Assembly (NCBI RefSeq): GCF_900100115.1
Contig: NZ_FNKL01000001.1
Location: 558,001 to 622,000, forward strand
Reading direction: 5' to 3'
DNA from: Chryseobacterium soldanellicola
Lineage (GTDB): Bacteria; Bacteroidota; Bacteroidia; Flavobacteriales; Weeksellaceae
DNA length: 64,000 nucleotides
The notes beneath the pieces are model-generated. The model was not told the origin of the DNA. It did no database searches and saw only the letters and a list, made by a program, of their open reading frames with translations. The position numbers and the translations under genes are program-made. Positions 24,991 through 34,070 of this stretch are shown piece after piece (positions within the stretch are counted from its first letter, which is position 1; each line of letters starts with the position of its first letter).

Positions 24991-26319
24991 TTAATAAGAT
25001 CCTATTCTTTCTAGTTTTACAGAATACGCCATATTTGTATCGCCTTGATTAGTAATTTGAATCTGGAAAGTAGAACCTGCAGGAACGATACCCACTTTAA
25101 AATTAAGGTGAGTAGGCCCCCCTCCGGAAGCACATGTAGATACGCCTGACCATACTACAGCACTTGTTGTTTGTGTTTCCGTAAAGGTAGGTGGAGAAAT
25201 TCCGTTTTGAGATGCAAATCCATCTTTTCCCTGTAAGGCTGTTCCTCCTACTGAATTTCCAATTGCCCAGAAATCCGCAACTGCTGTAATAGTACATCCA
25301 TCAGAAGCTACAACGGTAAGCTCATGTATTGTCCCATCTGGTACGTTATTGATCACCGCTTGGGTTCCTCCCGGCGCTATAGCCGAAGAAATTCCTGACA
25401 TAATATTCCCATTACCTGGAGGCGCATTTTTTACAACATTTCCCAGATTATCCTCATATAATGGTATAGCAATACTACCACCATTAGCCGCTGCTAATAT
25501 TGGAGTATTACGAACACGTGCTGTTCCATTTACATCCAGATTAGCTGTAGGCGACGCATTGTTGTTAATCCCTATATTTCCTGTAGGGCCGTCAATAGTT
25601 ATTCTTGATGCACCGGCTGTTGCGTCGAACACCTGATAATCACCAGTCCCATCCAGAACTGTGCGATAAAACTTTAGCGTGTTTCTCAAATCTAGACTTG
25701 CTTGTCCTGCAGTTGTATTCTGTACCGTAGCCTCAATTTGGGTCGTATTCCCTGAAACATGAAGCTCAGTTATAGGAGCTGCAGTTCCAATCCCAACATT
25801 GCCACCTGCCTGCACACGCATTTTTTCAGTATTGTTGGTTCTGATCACCATATCCTGGTTATCAGAAGTTCCTAAAAAGTTGTTGGCCGGTAAGGTTCCT
25901 GTATTTCCCAATACACTCCAGTCTGTTCCTGCGACAGCAGCTCCGCCATTGGTGGCTCTCCATCCGCCGTTACTGTAGGCAAATTCCATAGCCTGTCCGT
26001 TTGCAATGGTAAAACCATTTAAACTGGCTCCGAAGCCGCCCGTCGTATTGTTATAAATAATAAGCCGTTGTCCTGCATTAGGAGCCGCAGGAGCTGTAAT
26101 CACAACATTCGCGGTAGCTGCGCCCGTAAGTCTTACCTGGCTTACATTGGCCGGTACCGTACCAGCATTACTTGCAACTGCCACTGCTGTTTCACGATTG
26201 GTAATCGCTCCGTTTACATCCAATGTCGTTCCAGGTGTGGTAGTATTGATACCTACTTGCCCATACATCACTACACTAGTGACTGTGAATACAAGTACTA
26301 AAAAAGAATTTTTTTGCAT
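24991..26319 (-). CDS. Secreted adhesin/tail-fibre-like protein
   Basis: 442 residues with a signal peptide (VVMYGQ). The mature start VGINTTTPGTTLDVNG and the later VGIGTAAPITELHVSG are the short structural repeats typical of flavobacterial surface proteins that resemble phage tail fibres. The block NNFLGTSDNQDMVIRTNN resembles one in the protein at 62043, so they share a module. The C-terminal 120 residues look like a separate beta domain with Cys in SDGCTITAV and STCASGG. Despite the resemblance to phage fibres it has a Sec signal and no phage neighbours. Its ligand is unknown. Confidence 0.78.
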   Translation of the reverse strand: MQKNSFLVLVFTVTSVVMYGQVGINTTTPGTTLDVNGAITNRETAVAVASNAGTVPANVSQVRLTGAATANVVITAPAAPNAGQRLIIYNNTTGGFGASLNGFTIANGQAMEFAYSNGGWRATNGGAAVAGTDWSVLGNTGTLPANNFLGTSDNQDMVIRTNNTEKMRVQAGGNVGIGTAAPITELHVSGNTTQIEATVQNTTAGQASLDLRNTLKFYRTVLDGTGDYQVFDATAGASRITIDGPTGNIGINNNASPTANLDVNGTARVRNTPILAAANGGSIAIPLYEDNLGNVVKNAPPGNGNIMSGISSAIAPGGTQAVINNVPDGTIHELTVVASDGCTITAVADFWAIGNSVGGTALQGKDGFASQNGISPPTFTETQTTSAVVWSGVSTCASGGGPTHLNFKVGIVPAGSTFQIQITNQGDTNMAYSVKLERIGSY

Positions 26320-26984
26320 AACTAAGTTTTTTTTGTATTAATAAATAATGAACTACTAAACATTTGTGTGTTAAAAAAAAAAAAGAATGAGGGAGTTTGA
26401 TAATAAAAAAACATCATCTGCTTATTTCATTCTATTAAGTGGAATTGAATGAGGGAAAGGTTTTGCGTTTATATAACTACAACTTATTGACTAATAGTAT
26501 AATTAATAAAAATTGTAGTAGCTTGAAGCAGGCCAGCTGCATAATTAAAAGAGAGAGTAATTTTTATTCCATATTTAACTTCGTTTCTTATTAGTACTAA
26601 ATTACTCCTACTTTTTATAAATTCCTACCTAAACATAAAATATTTGCATTTTTATTATCAATTGTAGTAAATTATCTATTTTATCGGTAAAAAAAACTAT
26701 AAAATATTAATTATGACGTAAAATATTAATGTAAAGTTTAAGATATTTTCAATAAATCAAGTAAAATAATCAGAATTTTTCACCTTATTTGTATGAATAA
26801 TGCTTTATTTTTTAAGAAATCATTATGAATGTCAAATTTTAAATCTGATATGATTTGTTACTTTTTGTATGGCTGTATTATTATATAATTGAATTCATTG
26901 ATTTATCTGCACATACAAAGAAAAACCCCATCCTTAAAAGAATGGGGCTATGTATTAATTTAAAATTATTTCAATAAATAAATT
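26320..26984. other. 665-bp AT-rich gene-free stretch
   Basis: I see no ORF, tRNA or clear promoter here. GAATGAGGGA is directly repeated (26385-26394 and 26447-26456), and TAAAATATTAAT occurs several times near 26690-26740. It should contain the upstream control region of the surface-protein gene starting at 26319. Its size is unusual for this window, and a small RNA cannot be excluded. Confidence 0.5.
26928..26955 (-). terminator. Terminator of the lipoprotein gene at 26985
   Basis: On the minus strand CCCCAT and ATGGGG pair around a loop and are followed by TTTTTCTTT, about 35 bp after the stop codon. Confidence 0.8.
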
Positions 26985-27434
26985 TTATAATTCAAGGAAG
27001 CTATGCGCTACAGCAGCACTTTTAACACCTGATCCGGTTACGGTATCCGTTTTTGCAACTTCGCCATCAATATAAATGCTTACAATTAATTCAGAATCAG
27101 CATTTGGAAGATTTGCATTTGCAGCAAGGTTTAATTGTGACTGGCTTGAGTTCACGAAAAACTCCCCGCTTGTCCAAATAAGGCCCGGTGAATCAAAAAC
27201 CGTATTCTGGCTGGTTCCTACCTGGGTTACAACCGTTTTAAACAGCTTAATAGGTGCAGGCGGCGGCGTTGTGCCACCAGGAATTATTTTAGATTCAAAC
27301 TGCACTATGTGATCTGTAAATTCCTCATCGTCCTTATCATCTTTACAAGAATTAACTACAGAAATTACTGAGAATAATACGATGAATAAAAAAGAAAGTC
27401 TAAATAAACTTTTTGATTTGTAAAATTGCTTCAT
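26985..27434 (-). CDS. Hypothetical lipoprotein
   Basis: 149 residues with a lipoprotein signal ending in VVNSC (Cys about 30), then an acidic linker (KDDKDDEEF) and a Pro-rich GTTPPPAP segment. The rest looks like a small beta domain (SGEFFVNSSQSQLNLAANA, LIVSIYIDG). The acidic residues right after the lipidated Cys resemble the lipoprotein export signal for surface display in Bacteroidetes. No family is recognised. TATATTTG at 27460-27467 is a plausible -7 element. Confidence 0.72.
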   Translation of the reverse strand: MKQFYKSKSLFRLSFLFIVLFSVISVVNSCKDDKDDEEFTDHIVQFESKIIPGGTTPPPAPIKLFKTVVTQVGTSQNTVFDSPGLIWTSGEFFVNSSQSQLNLAANANLPNADSELIVSIYIDGEVAKTDTVTGSGVKSAAVAHSFLEL

Positions 27435-27687
27435 TTCTCCAAATAGATTTTTAATGTTTCAAATATAGGTTTTTTATCAATATAAAAATAACTTTTATGA
27501 AAATTTTCCAACAAAGATTTCTAAATAATATCAAATTAACAAAAAGATTCGCTACTCTAATTTTTATTTCAGCAGGGAGTCTAAAAGCTTATTAACCCTA
27601 TAATTTATAAATAATTAACGGCATTATAATCAAATTTATTTTATTAAAAAATCAAAATCCACACTTTTTCAGATATGATTTATTAAT

Positions 27688-27695
27688 TATCTTTG
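27688..27695 (+). promoter_or_regulatory. -7 element for the esterase gene (possible leaderless mRNA)
   Basis: TATCTTTG matches TAnnTTTG and ends 4 bp before ATG 27700, leaving almost no 5' leader. TTT rather than TTG lies at the -33 spacing. Confidence 0.5.
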
Positions 27696-27699
27696 CCCC

Positions 27700-28338
27700 A
27701 TGAATTTAGATTATCTGGTAAGAGAACCCGAAAATATTACTCCAAATACGCCTATCCTTTTCATGCTTCACGGCTATGGAAGCAATGAGCAGGACCTTTT
27801 CAGCTTCCGGGAAACGCTTCCCGCAGATTGGATCCTGGTAAGCTTCAGAGCCCCGAAAGAGACTCAGTTTGAGGGATATTCCTGGTATGATATCGACTTT
27901 AACAATGCTGAAAATTTCATCAATATAGATCAGGCAAACGAATCTCTGAACTCCGTTCTTGAAAATATTTTAAAAATTGTCAATCATTACGGCCTTACAG
28001 ACAGCAAAACTCATCTTTGCGGTTTCAGCCAGGGTGGAATTTTATGCTATTCTTTAGCTTTAAAATATCCTGAAATTTTCAATTTTGTAGCGTGTCTGAG
28101 CAGCTATCCCGAAGAAAAGCTCTTAACCGATATTGTTAAAGATAAAAAAAAGCTGGAAAGGCTGCGTTTTTTTGTTTCCCACGGAACTGATGATGCCATT
28201 ATTCCTCTGGAATGGGGCAGAAAAGCGGCTGATCTCCTGTATGATCTTGGCTGTTATTTTACATTCAGAGAATATATGAGCGGCCACGGGGTCAATCAAA
28301 AAAATTATATGGACCTGATGGAATTTTTCTCAAAATAA
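27700..28338 (+). CDS. Alpha/beta hydrolase, phospholipase/carboxylesterase family
   Basis: 212 residues, cytosolic, close to the usual size of the carboxylesterase family (YpfH/EstB-like). The nucleophile elbow is GFSQGG with the Ser at about 110. The catalytic Asp is probably in GTDDAIIP and the His in SGHGVNQ. The N-terminal FMLHGYGSNEQD holds the oxyanion region. These enzymes hydrolyse short esters or lysophospholipids; the natural substrate is unknown. Confidence 0.9.
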   Translation: MNLDYLVREPENITPNTPILFMLHGYGSNEQDLFSFRETLPADWILVSFRAPKETQFEGYSWYDIDFNNAENFINIDQANESLNSVLENILKIVNHYGLTDSKTHLCGFSQGGILCYSLALKYPEIFNFVACLSSYPEEKLLTDIVKDKKKLERLRFFVSHGTDDAIIPLEWGRKAADLLYDLGCYFTFREYMSGHGVNQKNYMDLMEFFSK

Positions 28339-28384
28339 ATTTACAGGAAACAAACCATTTCTTTAAATTTATTGTGCATTATAC

Positions 28385-28414
28385 AAACATTCTCAACTTT
28401 GGGAATGTTTTTTC
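28385..28414 (+). terminator. Terminator of the esterase gene
   Basis: AAACATTC and GAATGTTT form a stem around TCAACTTTGG, followed by T residues, about 50 bp after the esterase stop codon. Confidence 0.75.
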
Positions 28415-28427
28415 TTTGCCGTAAGGA

Positions 28428-28435
28428 TAAATTTG
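28428..28435 (+). promoter_or_regulatory. -7 element for the aspartyl protease gene
   Basis: TAAATTTG matches TAnnTTTG and lies 13 bp before ATG 28449. The -33 element is not clear. Confidence 0.45.
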
Positions 28436-28448
28436 CTAAATTCAGTAA

Positions 28449-29774
28449 ATGAAACTTAAGTTTTTTTTAGTGTTTTTACTCATAAGCGTTTTCGGAAATG
28501 CTCAAAATTCTTTTATTATAAAAGATGCTAAAAAAACGGTTATTCCCTTTAAATTAATTAATAATTTAATTTTTATTCCGATCAATGTGAATGGCGTTGA
28601 TCTTACTTTTCTTTTGGATACCGGGGTTGCAGAAACGCTGCTTTTCAGTCTTGATAATCAGGAATTAAAGCTTTCCAATGTTGAAAAAATAAAATTTTCC
28701 GGTTTAGGTGGTGATTTAAGTATCGACGGCTTTAAATCTGATAAAAATATAGGAAAAATCGGCAATTATTTAATTAATGATTCCCTTACAATTTTCCTGA
28801 TTCTCAATCAGGAATTTAATATTTCTTCTCACGTCGGAATCCCCGTAAATGGCGTGATCGGTTATCATTTTTTTAAAAATCATCCTATTATAATAGATTA
28901 TTTATCGAAAAAAATTACGGTATATAGCGATGAAAATTTATTTAAGAAAAAAGTAAGAAAATTTGAAGAATTTCCCATAAGCATTGAAAAAAGTAAGCCT
29001 TATCTTACAACAGATGTAGAAATGACCCATGAAAAGAAAAGCTCGAAACTATTGATAGATCTTGGAAACAGCGATCCTATCTGGCTTTTTCCGACTTTAA
29101 TTAAAGATTTTGTATATAACCGGCCGAATATTGAGGATTTTTTAGGAAGAGGATTTAACGGTGATATTTATGGCAAAAGAAGCAGAATTCATAATTTTTA
29201 TATTGGTGATTTTAAGTTTGAAAAGCCTCTCACGGCAATGCCAGACGAGTTTTCTATACAGCATGTGCATTTGGTGGAGGATAGAAAAGGCTCTGTAGGG
29301 GGTGAAATTATGCGCCGATTTACGGTAGCTTTCAGTTACCCCGATAAAAAAATATATTTAAGGAAAAATAAAGATTTTGATGATCCTTTTCACTTTAATA
29401 TGAGCGGCCTGGATTTCAGACAGGATGGTTTGCAATGGCAGGAAGATCTTGTAAAAATTGAAACGGTAAAAGCCAATACAACAAGCAGCCAGTTTACGGC
29501 CCAGAATGATAAATTCCAGTATAAATTTATCCTAAAGCCTATATTTTCAATTTCAGGAGTCAGAAAAGATTCGCCGGCCGATATTGCAGGGGTAAAAAAA
29601 GATGACAAGATTATTTTGATTAACGGCAATAAAACTGCTGATATGACGCTTCAGGAAATTATGGAATTAATGAAAAGCCAGGAGGGAAAAAATATTAAAA
29701 TGCTTATTCAAAGAAAAACACAGCAATTAACTGTAAGTTTTACCCTGGAAGATCCGATACCTTATCAAGATTAA
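28449..29774 (+). CDS. Exported retropepsin-like aspartyl protease with PDZ domain
   Basis: 441 residues with a signal ending near VFGNAQ. Two aspartyl-protease-like halves follow: the first has the catalytic motif LLDTGVAETLL near 57-67. The second has LLIDLGNSDPIWLF near 200-213, where DLG replaces the usual D(T/S)G. A C-terminal PDZ domain (about 360-430) has VRKDSPADIAGVKKDDKIILING, which would bind peptide C-termini. Such PDZ-aspartyl proteases are common in Bacteroidetes but poorly studied. A small membrane-protein gene follows after 6 bp. Confidence 0.85.
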   Translation: MKLKFFLVFLLISVFGNAQNSFIIKDAKKTVIPFKLINNLIFIPINVNGVDLTFLLDTGVAETLLFSLDNQELKLSNVEKIKFSGLGGDLSIDGFKSDKNIGKIGNYLINDSLTIFLILNQEFNISSHVGIPVNGVIGYHFFKNHPIIIDYLSKKITVYSDENLFKKKVRKFEEFPISIEKSKPYLTTDVEMTHEKKSSKLLIDLGNSDPIWLFPTLIKDFVYNRPNIEDFLGRGFNGDIYGKRSRIHNFYIGDFKFEKPLTAMPDEFSIQHVHLVEDRKGSVGGEIMRRFTVAFSYPDKKIYLRKNKDFDDPFHFNMSGLDFRQDGLQWQEDLVKIETVKANTTSSQFTAQNDKFQYKFILKPIFSISGVRKDSPADIAGVKKDDKIILINGNKTADMTLQEIMELMKSQEGKNIKMLIQRKTQQLTVSFTLEDPIPYQD

Positions 29775-29780
29775 AATAAT

Positions 29781-30308
29781 ATGCAAACCGAAGAAACCAC
29801 TTTAGACAAAATAAGAACACGCCCAAGATTCAAGATGTTCACCAATATTACCAAAGAAGAATATGCTGAAAATCTGAAAAAATACCTCGCGGAGCATAAA
29901 GGCGAATTCTCCGGAAATATCAATAAAGAAGTAGCAACAATCTGTGTAGAAACGAAATACGATAATTACTGGAAACCAAGATTATCATTAAGAATTGAAA
30001 TTGAAGATGACAAGACCACTATTCGCGGTGTTTTCGGGCCGAGCTCTGCAGTCTGGACATTTTTTATGTTCCTTTATTTTTTGTTTTCCATTTTATGGAT
30101 GACTTTTTTTACCATGTATTATGTTGAAAAACAAATAAAAAGCTTTGAATTCCCGTGGGCTTTAAACGCTTCTTTTGTCATGCTGATTTGCATTGCATTA
30201 ACTTACGTTGCGGCAAGATTCGGACAGCATAAAGGCAAAGCAGAGATGCTACAACTTAGAAAATTCGCAGAAGAATCAACATTAAAATTTGAAAAATTAG
30301 ATGATTAA
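29781..30308 (+). CDS. Small membrane protein, unknown function
   Basis: 175 residues with no signal peptide. Two hydrophobic helices lie at about 94-114 (WTFFMFLYFLFSILWMTFFTM) and 125-145 (WALNASFVMLICIALTYVAA). The N-terminal 90 residues are soluble and basic-acidic mixed. No family recognised. It starts 6 bp after the aspartyl protease gene, so the two are probably co-transcribed. Its stop codon overlaps that of the convergent L,D-transpeptidase gene in a shared TTAA. Confidence 0.8.
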   Translation: MQTEETTLDKIRTRPRFKMFTNITKEEYAENLKKYLAEHKGEFSGNINKEVATICVETKYDNYWKPRLSLRIEIEDDKTTIRGVFGPSSAVWTFFMFLYFLFSILWMTFFTMYYVEKQIKSFEFPWALNASFVMLICIALTYVAARFGQHKGKAEMLQLRKFAEESTLKFEKLDD

Positions 30309-31336
30309 GGCGCTACCGTTTTCGGAGATTCAGGCATTTGCTCCAACACTGCTCTTGCAGCTTTGATGGAATCTACTACTTTTTCCCGATTGTCCTGTTC
30401 TTTTACTATTTTTTCAATATTCGGTTCGATCATTTTTGTCATTTCCTCCACAGAAACACTGTTTGCATTAGGATCGTTCAAGAGTTTTCTCCAGGGTTTT
30501 CTTTTACCCCAACCATAATCACCATAAACCAAAACAGCCGTGCCTTTCGCTTTTGTAGTTGCTCCTCCCGGATTCAAAACCCAGGTATCCGCATAACTGT
30601 ACAACCATTTTGCATCTTTCAATAACAATCTTAAACAAGAGTGTGATGCGGGGTATCCGGGAAGATCATACTGATGCCACCCGATACCATCAAGATTAAA
30701 AATATTGAAATTATAGGGTAATTTCCATTCGCTGCTTACTGTAGAAATAGCTAATTGCTTTTTCCAGTTGGCAAATGTTAATCCGGTTTTTGTTTTTGCC
30801 GTCTTTTTACCCATACTTGTTGGTCCCCATTTTACCAAAGTTCCGTTTGAGTAGACACCGTAAGCCTGAATGGGATATGAGAATACCACAAATTTCTTCA
30901 CAGGGCTTAGCACATCCAACTGCATCGGAAATGGCGAATAAGCCATCAAAGTTGTATCGATTTTCGCAGGAACCACCAATGTATCGGAGTTCCATTTATT
31001 TTTAGAATCTAATCTGTTTAAGGCTAAAATAGCATATCGCTCTTTTTCAGAATATTTTTTACTGAATTCCGCATATACAGAATCTCTCAGCTTTTTATCT
31101 TTCGGAAGTACAAAAGCATTATAGAAACCTGTTTCCTGCATTGCGGGAGGAATAGACTCTTTCATAACCACAGAATCTTTTTTAACAGAATCTTTCTCTG
31201 CAGTCGGATTTTCTGTTGTAGAAGTTGTGTCTTTTAAGGTGTCATTTATTTTCTCGATTTCTTTCTTACATGAAACTAAGAATAATGCGATAAAGAGTGC
31301 GTATAGAAATGATTTTTTCACAATTATGTTATTCAT
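30305..31336 (-). CDS. L,D-transpeptidase (YkuD) lipoprotein
   Basis: 343 residues from 31336, where MNNIIVKKSFLYALFIALFLVSC gives a lipoprotein signal. A longer start at 31411 adds 25 residues that spoil it. The YkuD catalytic site is WHQYDLPGYPASHSCLRL, with the active Cys in SHSCLR at about 230. These enzymes form 3-3 peptidoglycan crosslinks or attach proteins to the wall; which one applies is unknown. A Ser/Thr/Lys-rich linker follows the lipobox. A GATATTTG -7-like element lies near 31375. Confidence 0.92.
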   Translation of the reverse strand: MNNIIVKKSFLYALFIALFLVSCKKEIEKINDTLKDTTSTTENPTAEKDSVKKDSVVMKESIPPAMQETGFYNAFVLPKDKKLRDSVYAEFSKKYSEKERYAILALNRLDSKNKWNSDTLVVPAKIDTTLMAYSPFPMQLDVLSPVKKFVVFSYPIQAYGVYSNGTLVKWGPTSMGKKTAKTKTGLTFANWKKQLAISTVSSEWKLPYNFNIFNLDGIGWHQYDLPGYPASHSCLRLLLKDAKWLYSYADTWVLNPGGATTKAKGTAVLVYGDYGWGKRKPWRKLLNDPNANSVSVEEMTKMIEPNIEKIVKEQDNREKVVDSIKAARAVLEQMPESPKTVAP

Positions 31337-31513
31337 AAATATAGTAGGCCAGCTAGTTTTTCTACTCAGTACAAATATCAGACCTAAAATTGAATAATAA
31401 AAATTATTCATAAAAATACCGTAAAAATACGGGAACCGGAATTTGGAATATAGTACTGTAAAATTTTTTTTAAAATAAATAATACATGTAAATCTTTTGG
31501 AATATCATAAAAC

Positions 31514-31546
31514 AAAAAAGCAGTAAAATATTATTTACTGCTTTTA
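31514..31546 (-). terminator. Terminator of the tRNA-Asp cluster
   Basis: AAAAGCAGTAAA and its complement form a long stem, with a T run on the minus-strand side, about 20 bp after the last tRNA gene. Confidence 0.8.
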
Positions 31547-31564
31547 AGCGTTTGAATCGCTGTG

Positions 31565-31638
31565 CGATCCGGACGGGACTCGAACCCGCGACCTCCGCCG
31601 TGACAGGGCGGCATTCTAACCAGCTGAACTACCGGATC
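31565..31638 (-). tRNA. tRNA-Asp (GTC), third in the transcript
   Basis: 74 nt with a GATCCGG/CCGGATC acceptor stem, GTTCGAGTC T-loop and anticodon loop CTGTCAC giving GTC. CCA is not encoded. It is identical to the next two copies. Confidence 0.97.
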
Positions 31639-31671
31639 AATTTTTTTTGAAGTAAATTGATAAAACTTATG

Positions 31672-31745
31672 CGATCCGGACGGGACTCGAACCCGCGACC
31701 TCCGCCGTGACAGGGCGGCATTCTAACCAGCTGAACTACCGGATC
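31672..31745 (-). tRNA. tRNA-Asp (GTC), second in the transcript
   Basis: Identical in sequence to the copies on either side, and exactly 107 bp from each. The 33-bp spacers are nearly identical (both contain AAGTAAATTGATAAAACTT), so the repeat unit is gene plus spacer. Confidence 0.97.
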
Positions 31746-31778
31746 AATTTTTTTAAAGTAAATTGATAAAACTTTTTG

Positions 31779-31852
31779 CGATCCGGACGGGACTCGAACC
31801 CGCGACCTCCGCCGTGACAGGGCGGCATTCTAACCAGCTGAACTACCGGATC
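31779..31852 (-). tRNA. tRNA-Asp (GTC), first in the transcript
   Basis: Identical to the other two copies. It lies next to a near-perfect promoter and should be transcribed first in a three-tRNA precursor. Confidence 0.97.
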
Positions 31853-31898
31853 AAATTTTAATGTACTTTTAAAGAACAATGTTTCTTTTTTGTGATTG

Positions 31899-31928
31899 CA
31901 AAACTACAACTTTTTTCCTTACCTGCAA
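31899..31928 (-). promoter_or_regulatory. Promoter of the tRNA-Asp cluster
   Basis: The minus strand reads TTG (31926-31928), 19 bp, TAGTTTTG (31899-31906), a full match to the Bacteroidetes housekeeping consensus, 46 bp upstream of the first tRNA. Confidence 0.8.
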
Positions 31929-31938
31929 ACTATTTTGC

Positions 31939-31966
31939 AAAAAAAAGCCTTCCAAAAGCGGAAGGC
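31939..31966 (-). terminator. Terminator of trxA
   Basis: On the minus strand GCCTTCCG and GGAAGGC form a stem followed by eight T residues, 23 bp after the trxA stop. Confidence 0.9.
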
Positions 31967-31988
31967 ATTCATTATCAAACTTATTTTT

Positions 31989-32306
31989 TTATAAGTGTGC
32001 GCTTAATTTCTCTGCGATTACTTCTTTTGGAGCTACACCAACGATTTTATCAACAACCTCACCATTCTTAAAAATAAGAACGGTAGGAATATTTCTGATA
32101 CCATATTGCATTGAAATCTCCTGATTATTGTCTACATCTACTTTTCCAACTACTGCTCTCCCTTCAAAATCTGTTGCCACATCTTCGATGATTGGCCCCA
32201 ATGTTCTACAAGGTCCGCACCATACTGCCCAAAAGTCTACCAATACAGGTTTATCTGATTTTAAAACCGTTTCCTGAAATGAGCTATCTGTAATTTCTAA
32301 AGCCAT
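31989..32306 (-). CDS. trxA: Thioredoxin
   Basis: 105 residues from 32306 (MALEITDSSF), the normal thioredoxin size. A start at 32351 would add 15 unrelated residues. The redox motif WCGPC lies at about 30-34 in VDFWAVWCGPC, and the cis-Pro is in RNIPTVLIF. It reduces protein disulfides in the cytosol. It follows the cysteine desulfurase gene by 84 bp. A TAATTTTG -7 element at 32364-32371 suggests its own promoter. Confidence 0.97.
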   Translation of the reverse strand: MALEITDSSFQETVLKSDKPVLVDFWAVWCGPCRTLGPIIEDVATDFEGRAVVGKVDVDNNQEISMQYGIRNIPTVLIFKNGEVVDKIVGVAPKEVIAEKLSAHL

Positions 32307-32390
32307 TTTGTTTCTTTTATTTAAATTAATATTATATTCTTGTTTTATCACTAATTAGATACCCAAAATTACGCCATTTTAGTAATATTG

Positions 32391-33566
32391 TTATCTATGC
32401 TCAACATTTGTATTTTCTATAACAAAATCACTGGAAATTTCTTTTAGTGCAGTCACCAAAGCATCAATATCTTCCTTAGTTGTCATATGGCTGAATGAAA
32501 TACGAAGCGGCGTGCAATGATCCATTTCATCTTCCGATAAAACCATCATCATCACCATTGACGGTTTTGAAGCCCCTGAAGAACAAGCACTTCCCTGAGA
32601 GATCGCAATTCCTTTCATATCTAACTGAAGCCCGATCAATGGATTTTTATATGGTAATAAGGCACTTAAAACCGTGTAAAGACTGTTTTCTTTCTCTGCG
32701 CTTCTTCCATTAAATTTAATTCCTGAAATCTCTGCTGAAAGCCTTTCAATAGCATAGCTTTTAATTTCCTGCATATGATTGGTGTAAGCTTCCATATTTT
32801 TTAAAGAAATTTCTAAAGCTTTCCCCAAACCTACAATTCCTGCTACATTTTCTGTGCCTGCTCTTAAACTTCTTTCCTGTGGTCCTCCGGTAATAATTCC
32901 TTTTAAACCGCTTGATTTTCTGATAAAAGCAAAGCCAACACCTTTCGGACCATGGAATTTGTGAGCGCTGCAAGATGCAAAATCAACCTGAATATCAGAG
33001 AAGTCCAGATTCATGTGAGCCATTGTCTGTACCGTATCAGAATGGAAAAGCGCATTATTGGCTTTGCACAATTCTGCGATTTTTTTAATATCATAAATAT
33101 TTCCGATCTCGTTATTGACGTGCATTAAGCTTACCAACGTTTTTTTGTCGGAAGATTTTAATAATTCTTCTAATTTATTAAGGTCAATATCTCCTTTCTC
33201 GTTTGGACGAATGTAATTTACCTCTACTCCTTTTCTGTTTTTCATGTCTAAAATACTCTCAGAAACACACTTGTGCTCCAAAGGAGTGCTGATGATTCTT
33301 TCTACTCCAAGGTGGTCAACGCTGGATTTAATGATCATATTATTTGACTCTGTTCCGCAAGATGTGAAGATAATTTCTGCCGGAGTCACGTGAAGATAAT
33401 CAGCAATCTGCCTTCTCACATTTTCGATAAGAATTTTTGCTTCCTGTCCGAAACTGTGTGTTGAAGAAGGATTTCCGAAATTCATTTTCATGGTATCTAC
33501 CATTGCATCGATAACTTCTTCTGAAAGTGGCGTAGTTGCGGCGTTATCTAAATATATTTTATTCAT
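32391..33566 (-). CDS. Cysteine desulfurase (NifS/IscS family)
   Basis: 391 residues, a PLP enzyme that takes sulfur from cysteine for iron-sulfur clusters or tRNA thiolation. The PLP lysine is in SAHKFHGPKG and the active-site Cys in GSACSSGASKPS. YLDNAATTPL at the N-terminus is typical of the family. No iscU or sufU gene is adjacent. It is the last gene of a run starting with a UbiA-type gene and begins 2 bp after a small lipoprotein gene. Confidence 0.95.
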   Translation of the reverse strand: MNKIYLDNAATTPLSEEVIDAMVDTMKMNFGNPSSTHSFGQEAKILIENVRRQIADYLHVTPAEIIFTSCGTESNNMIIKSSVDHLGVERIISTPLEHKCVSESILDMKNRKGVEVNYIRPNEKGDIDLNKLEELLKSSDKKTLVSLMHVNNEIGNIYDIKKIAELCKANNALFHSDTVQTMAHMNLDFSDIQVDFASCSAHKFHGPKGVGFAFIRKSSGLKGIITGGPQERSLRAGTENVAGIVGLGKALEISLKNMEAYTNHMQEIKSYAIERLSAEISGIKFNGRSAEKENSLYTVLSALLPYKNPLIGLQLDMKGIAISQGSACSSGASKPSMVMMMVLSEDEMDHCTPLRISFSHMTTKEDIDALVTALKEISSDFVIENTNVEHR

Positions 33567-33568
33567 TT

Positions 33569-34048
33569 TTATTTTGAAGATTTTAATTCTACAGAAGTGA
33601 AATTATAATGGGAAGGAACGGTAAAAATCACATACGGATTAGAAATCACCTGTATTTCCATTCCGCCGTGTTGTACAAAAGGAACTTCAACATACAAAAC
33701 GTTATCTTTTACAGAAACGCTTTTAATCTCTGAAATTCTGTGATCTCCCGATCTGAACGTTCCTAAATTATATAAAACTACCTTTTTATCGGTTGGGAAT
33801 TTGTGGGATCCAGCTTTTGGCGCATTTCCAGGCTCGACAACAACCATAGAATTTCCATTGATTGCCTTCTGAAATTCCTGATCGTTCTTGAGAATAGAAA
33901 AACCAGCCTGTTCCGCGCCACCTTGTGATTCGGAAACAATAATTTCTGTCTTTGTTTGCATGTCTGTTGACTTTTGTGACGACTTTTGAGACGTTGCGCT
34001 TGTACAACTCATGACGGTTGCCAGACACAAAATAAGAAATCCTTTCAT
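33569..34048 (-). CDS. Hypothetical lipoprotein
   Basis: 159 residues with a short lipoprotein signal ending in VMSC (Cys about 15), then a Ser/Thr/Lys-rich linker. The body (about 40-155) looks like a small beta-rich domain (YVEVPFVQHGGMEIQVISNPYVIFTVPSHYN in two pieces). I do not recognise the family with certainty. It is tightly packed between the HAD phosphatase gene (22 bp) and the cysteine desulfurase gene (2 bp). Confidence 0.78.
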   Translation of the reverse strand: MKGFLILCLATVMSCTSATSQKSSQKSTDMQTKTEIIVSESQGGAEQAGFSILKNDQEFQKAINGNSMVVVEPGNAPKAGSHKFPTDKKVVLYNLGTFRSGDHRISEIKSVSVKDNVLYVEVPFVQHGGMEIQVISNPYVIFTVPSHYNFTSVELKSSK

Positions 34049-34070
34049 TTTATATTTTTATCACCCAAAA

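Noticed and set aside
24991..26319. Prophage tail-fibre gene
   Set aside because: Tail-fibre-like repeats are present, but the protein has a Sec signal and there are no capsid, terminase or integrase genes nearby. The same applies to 62043-63188.
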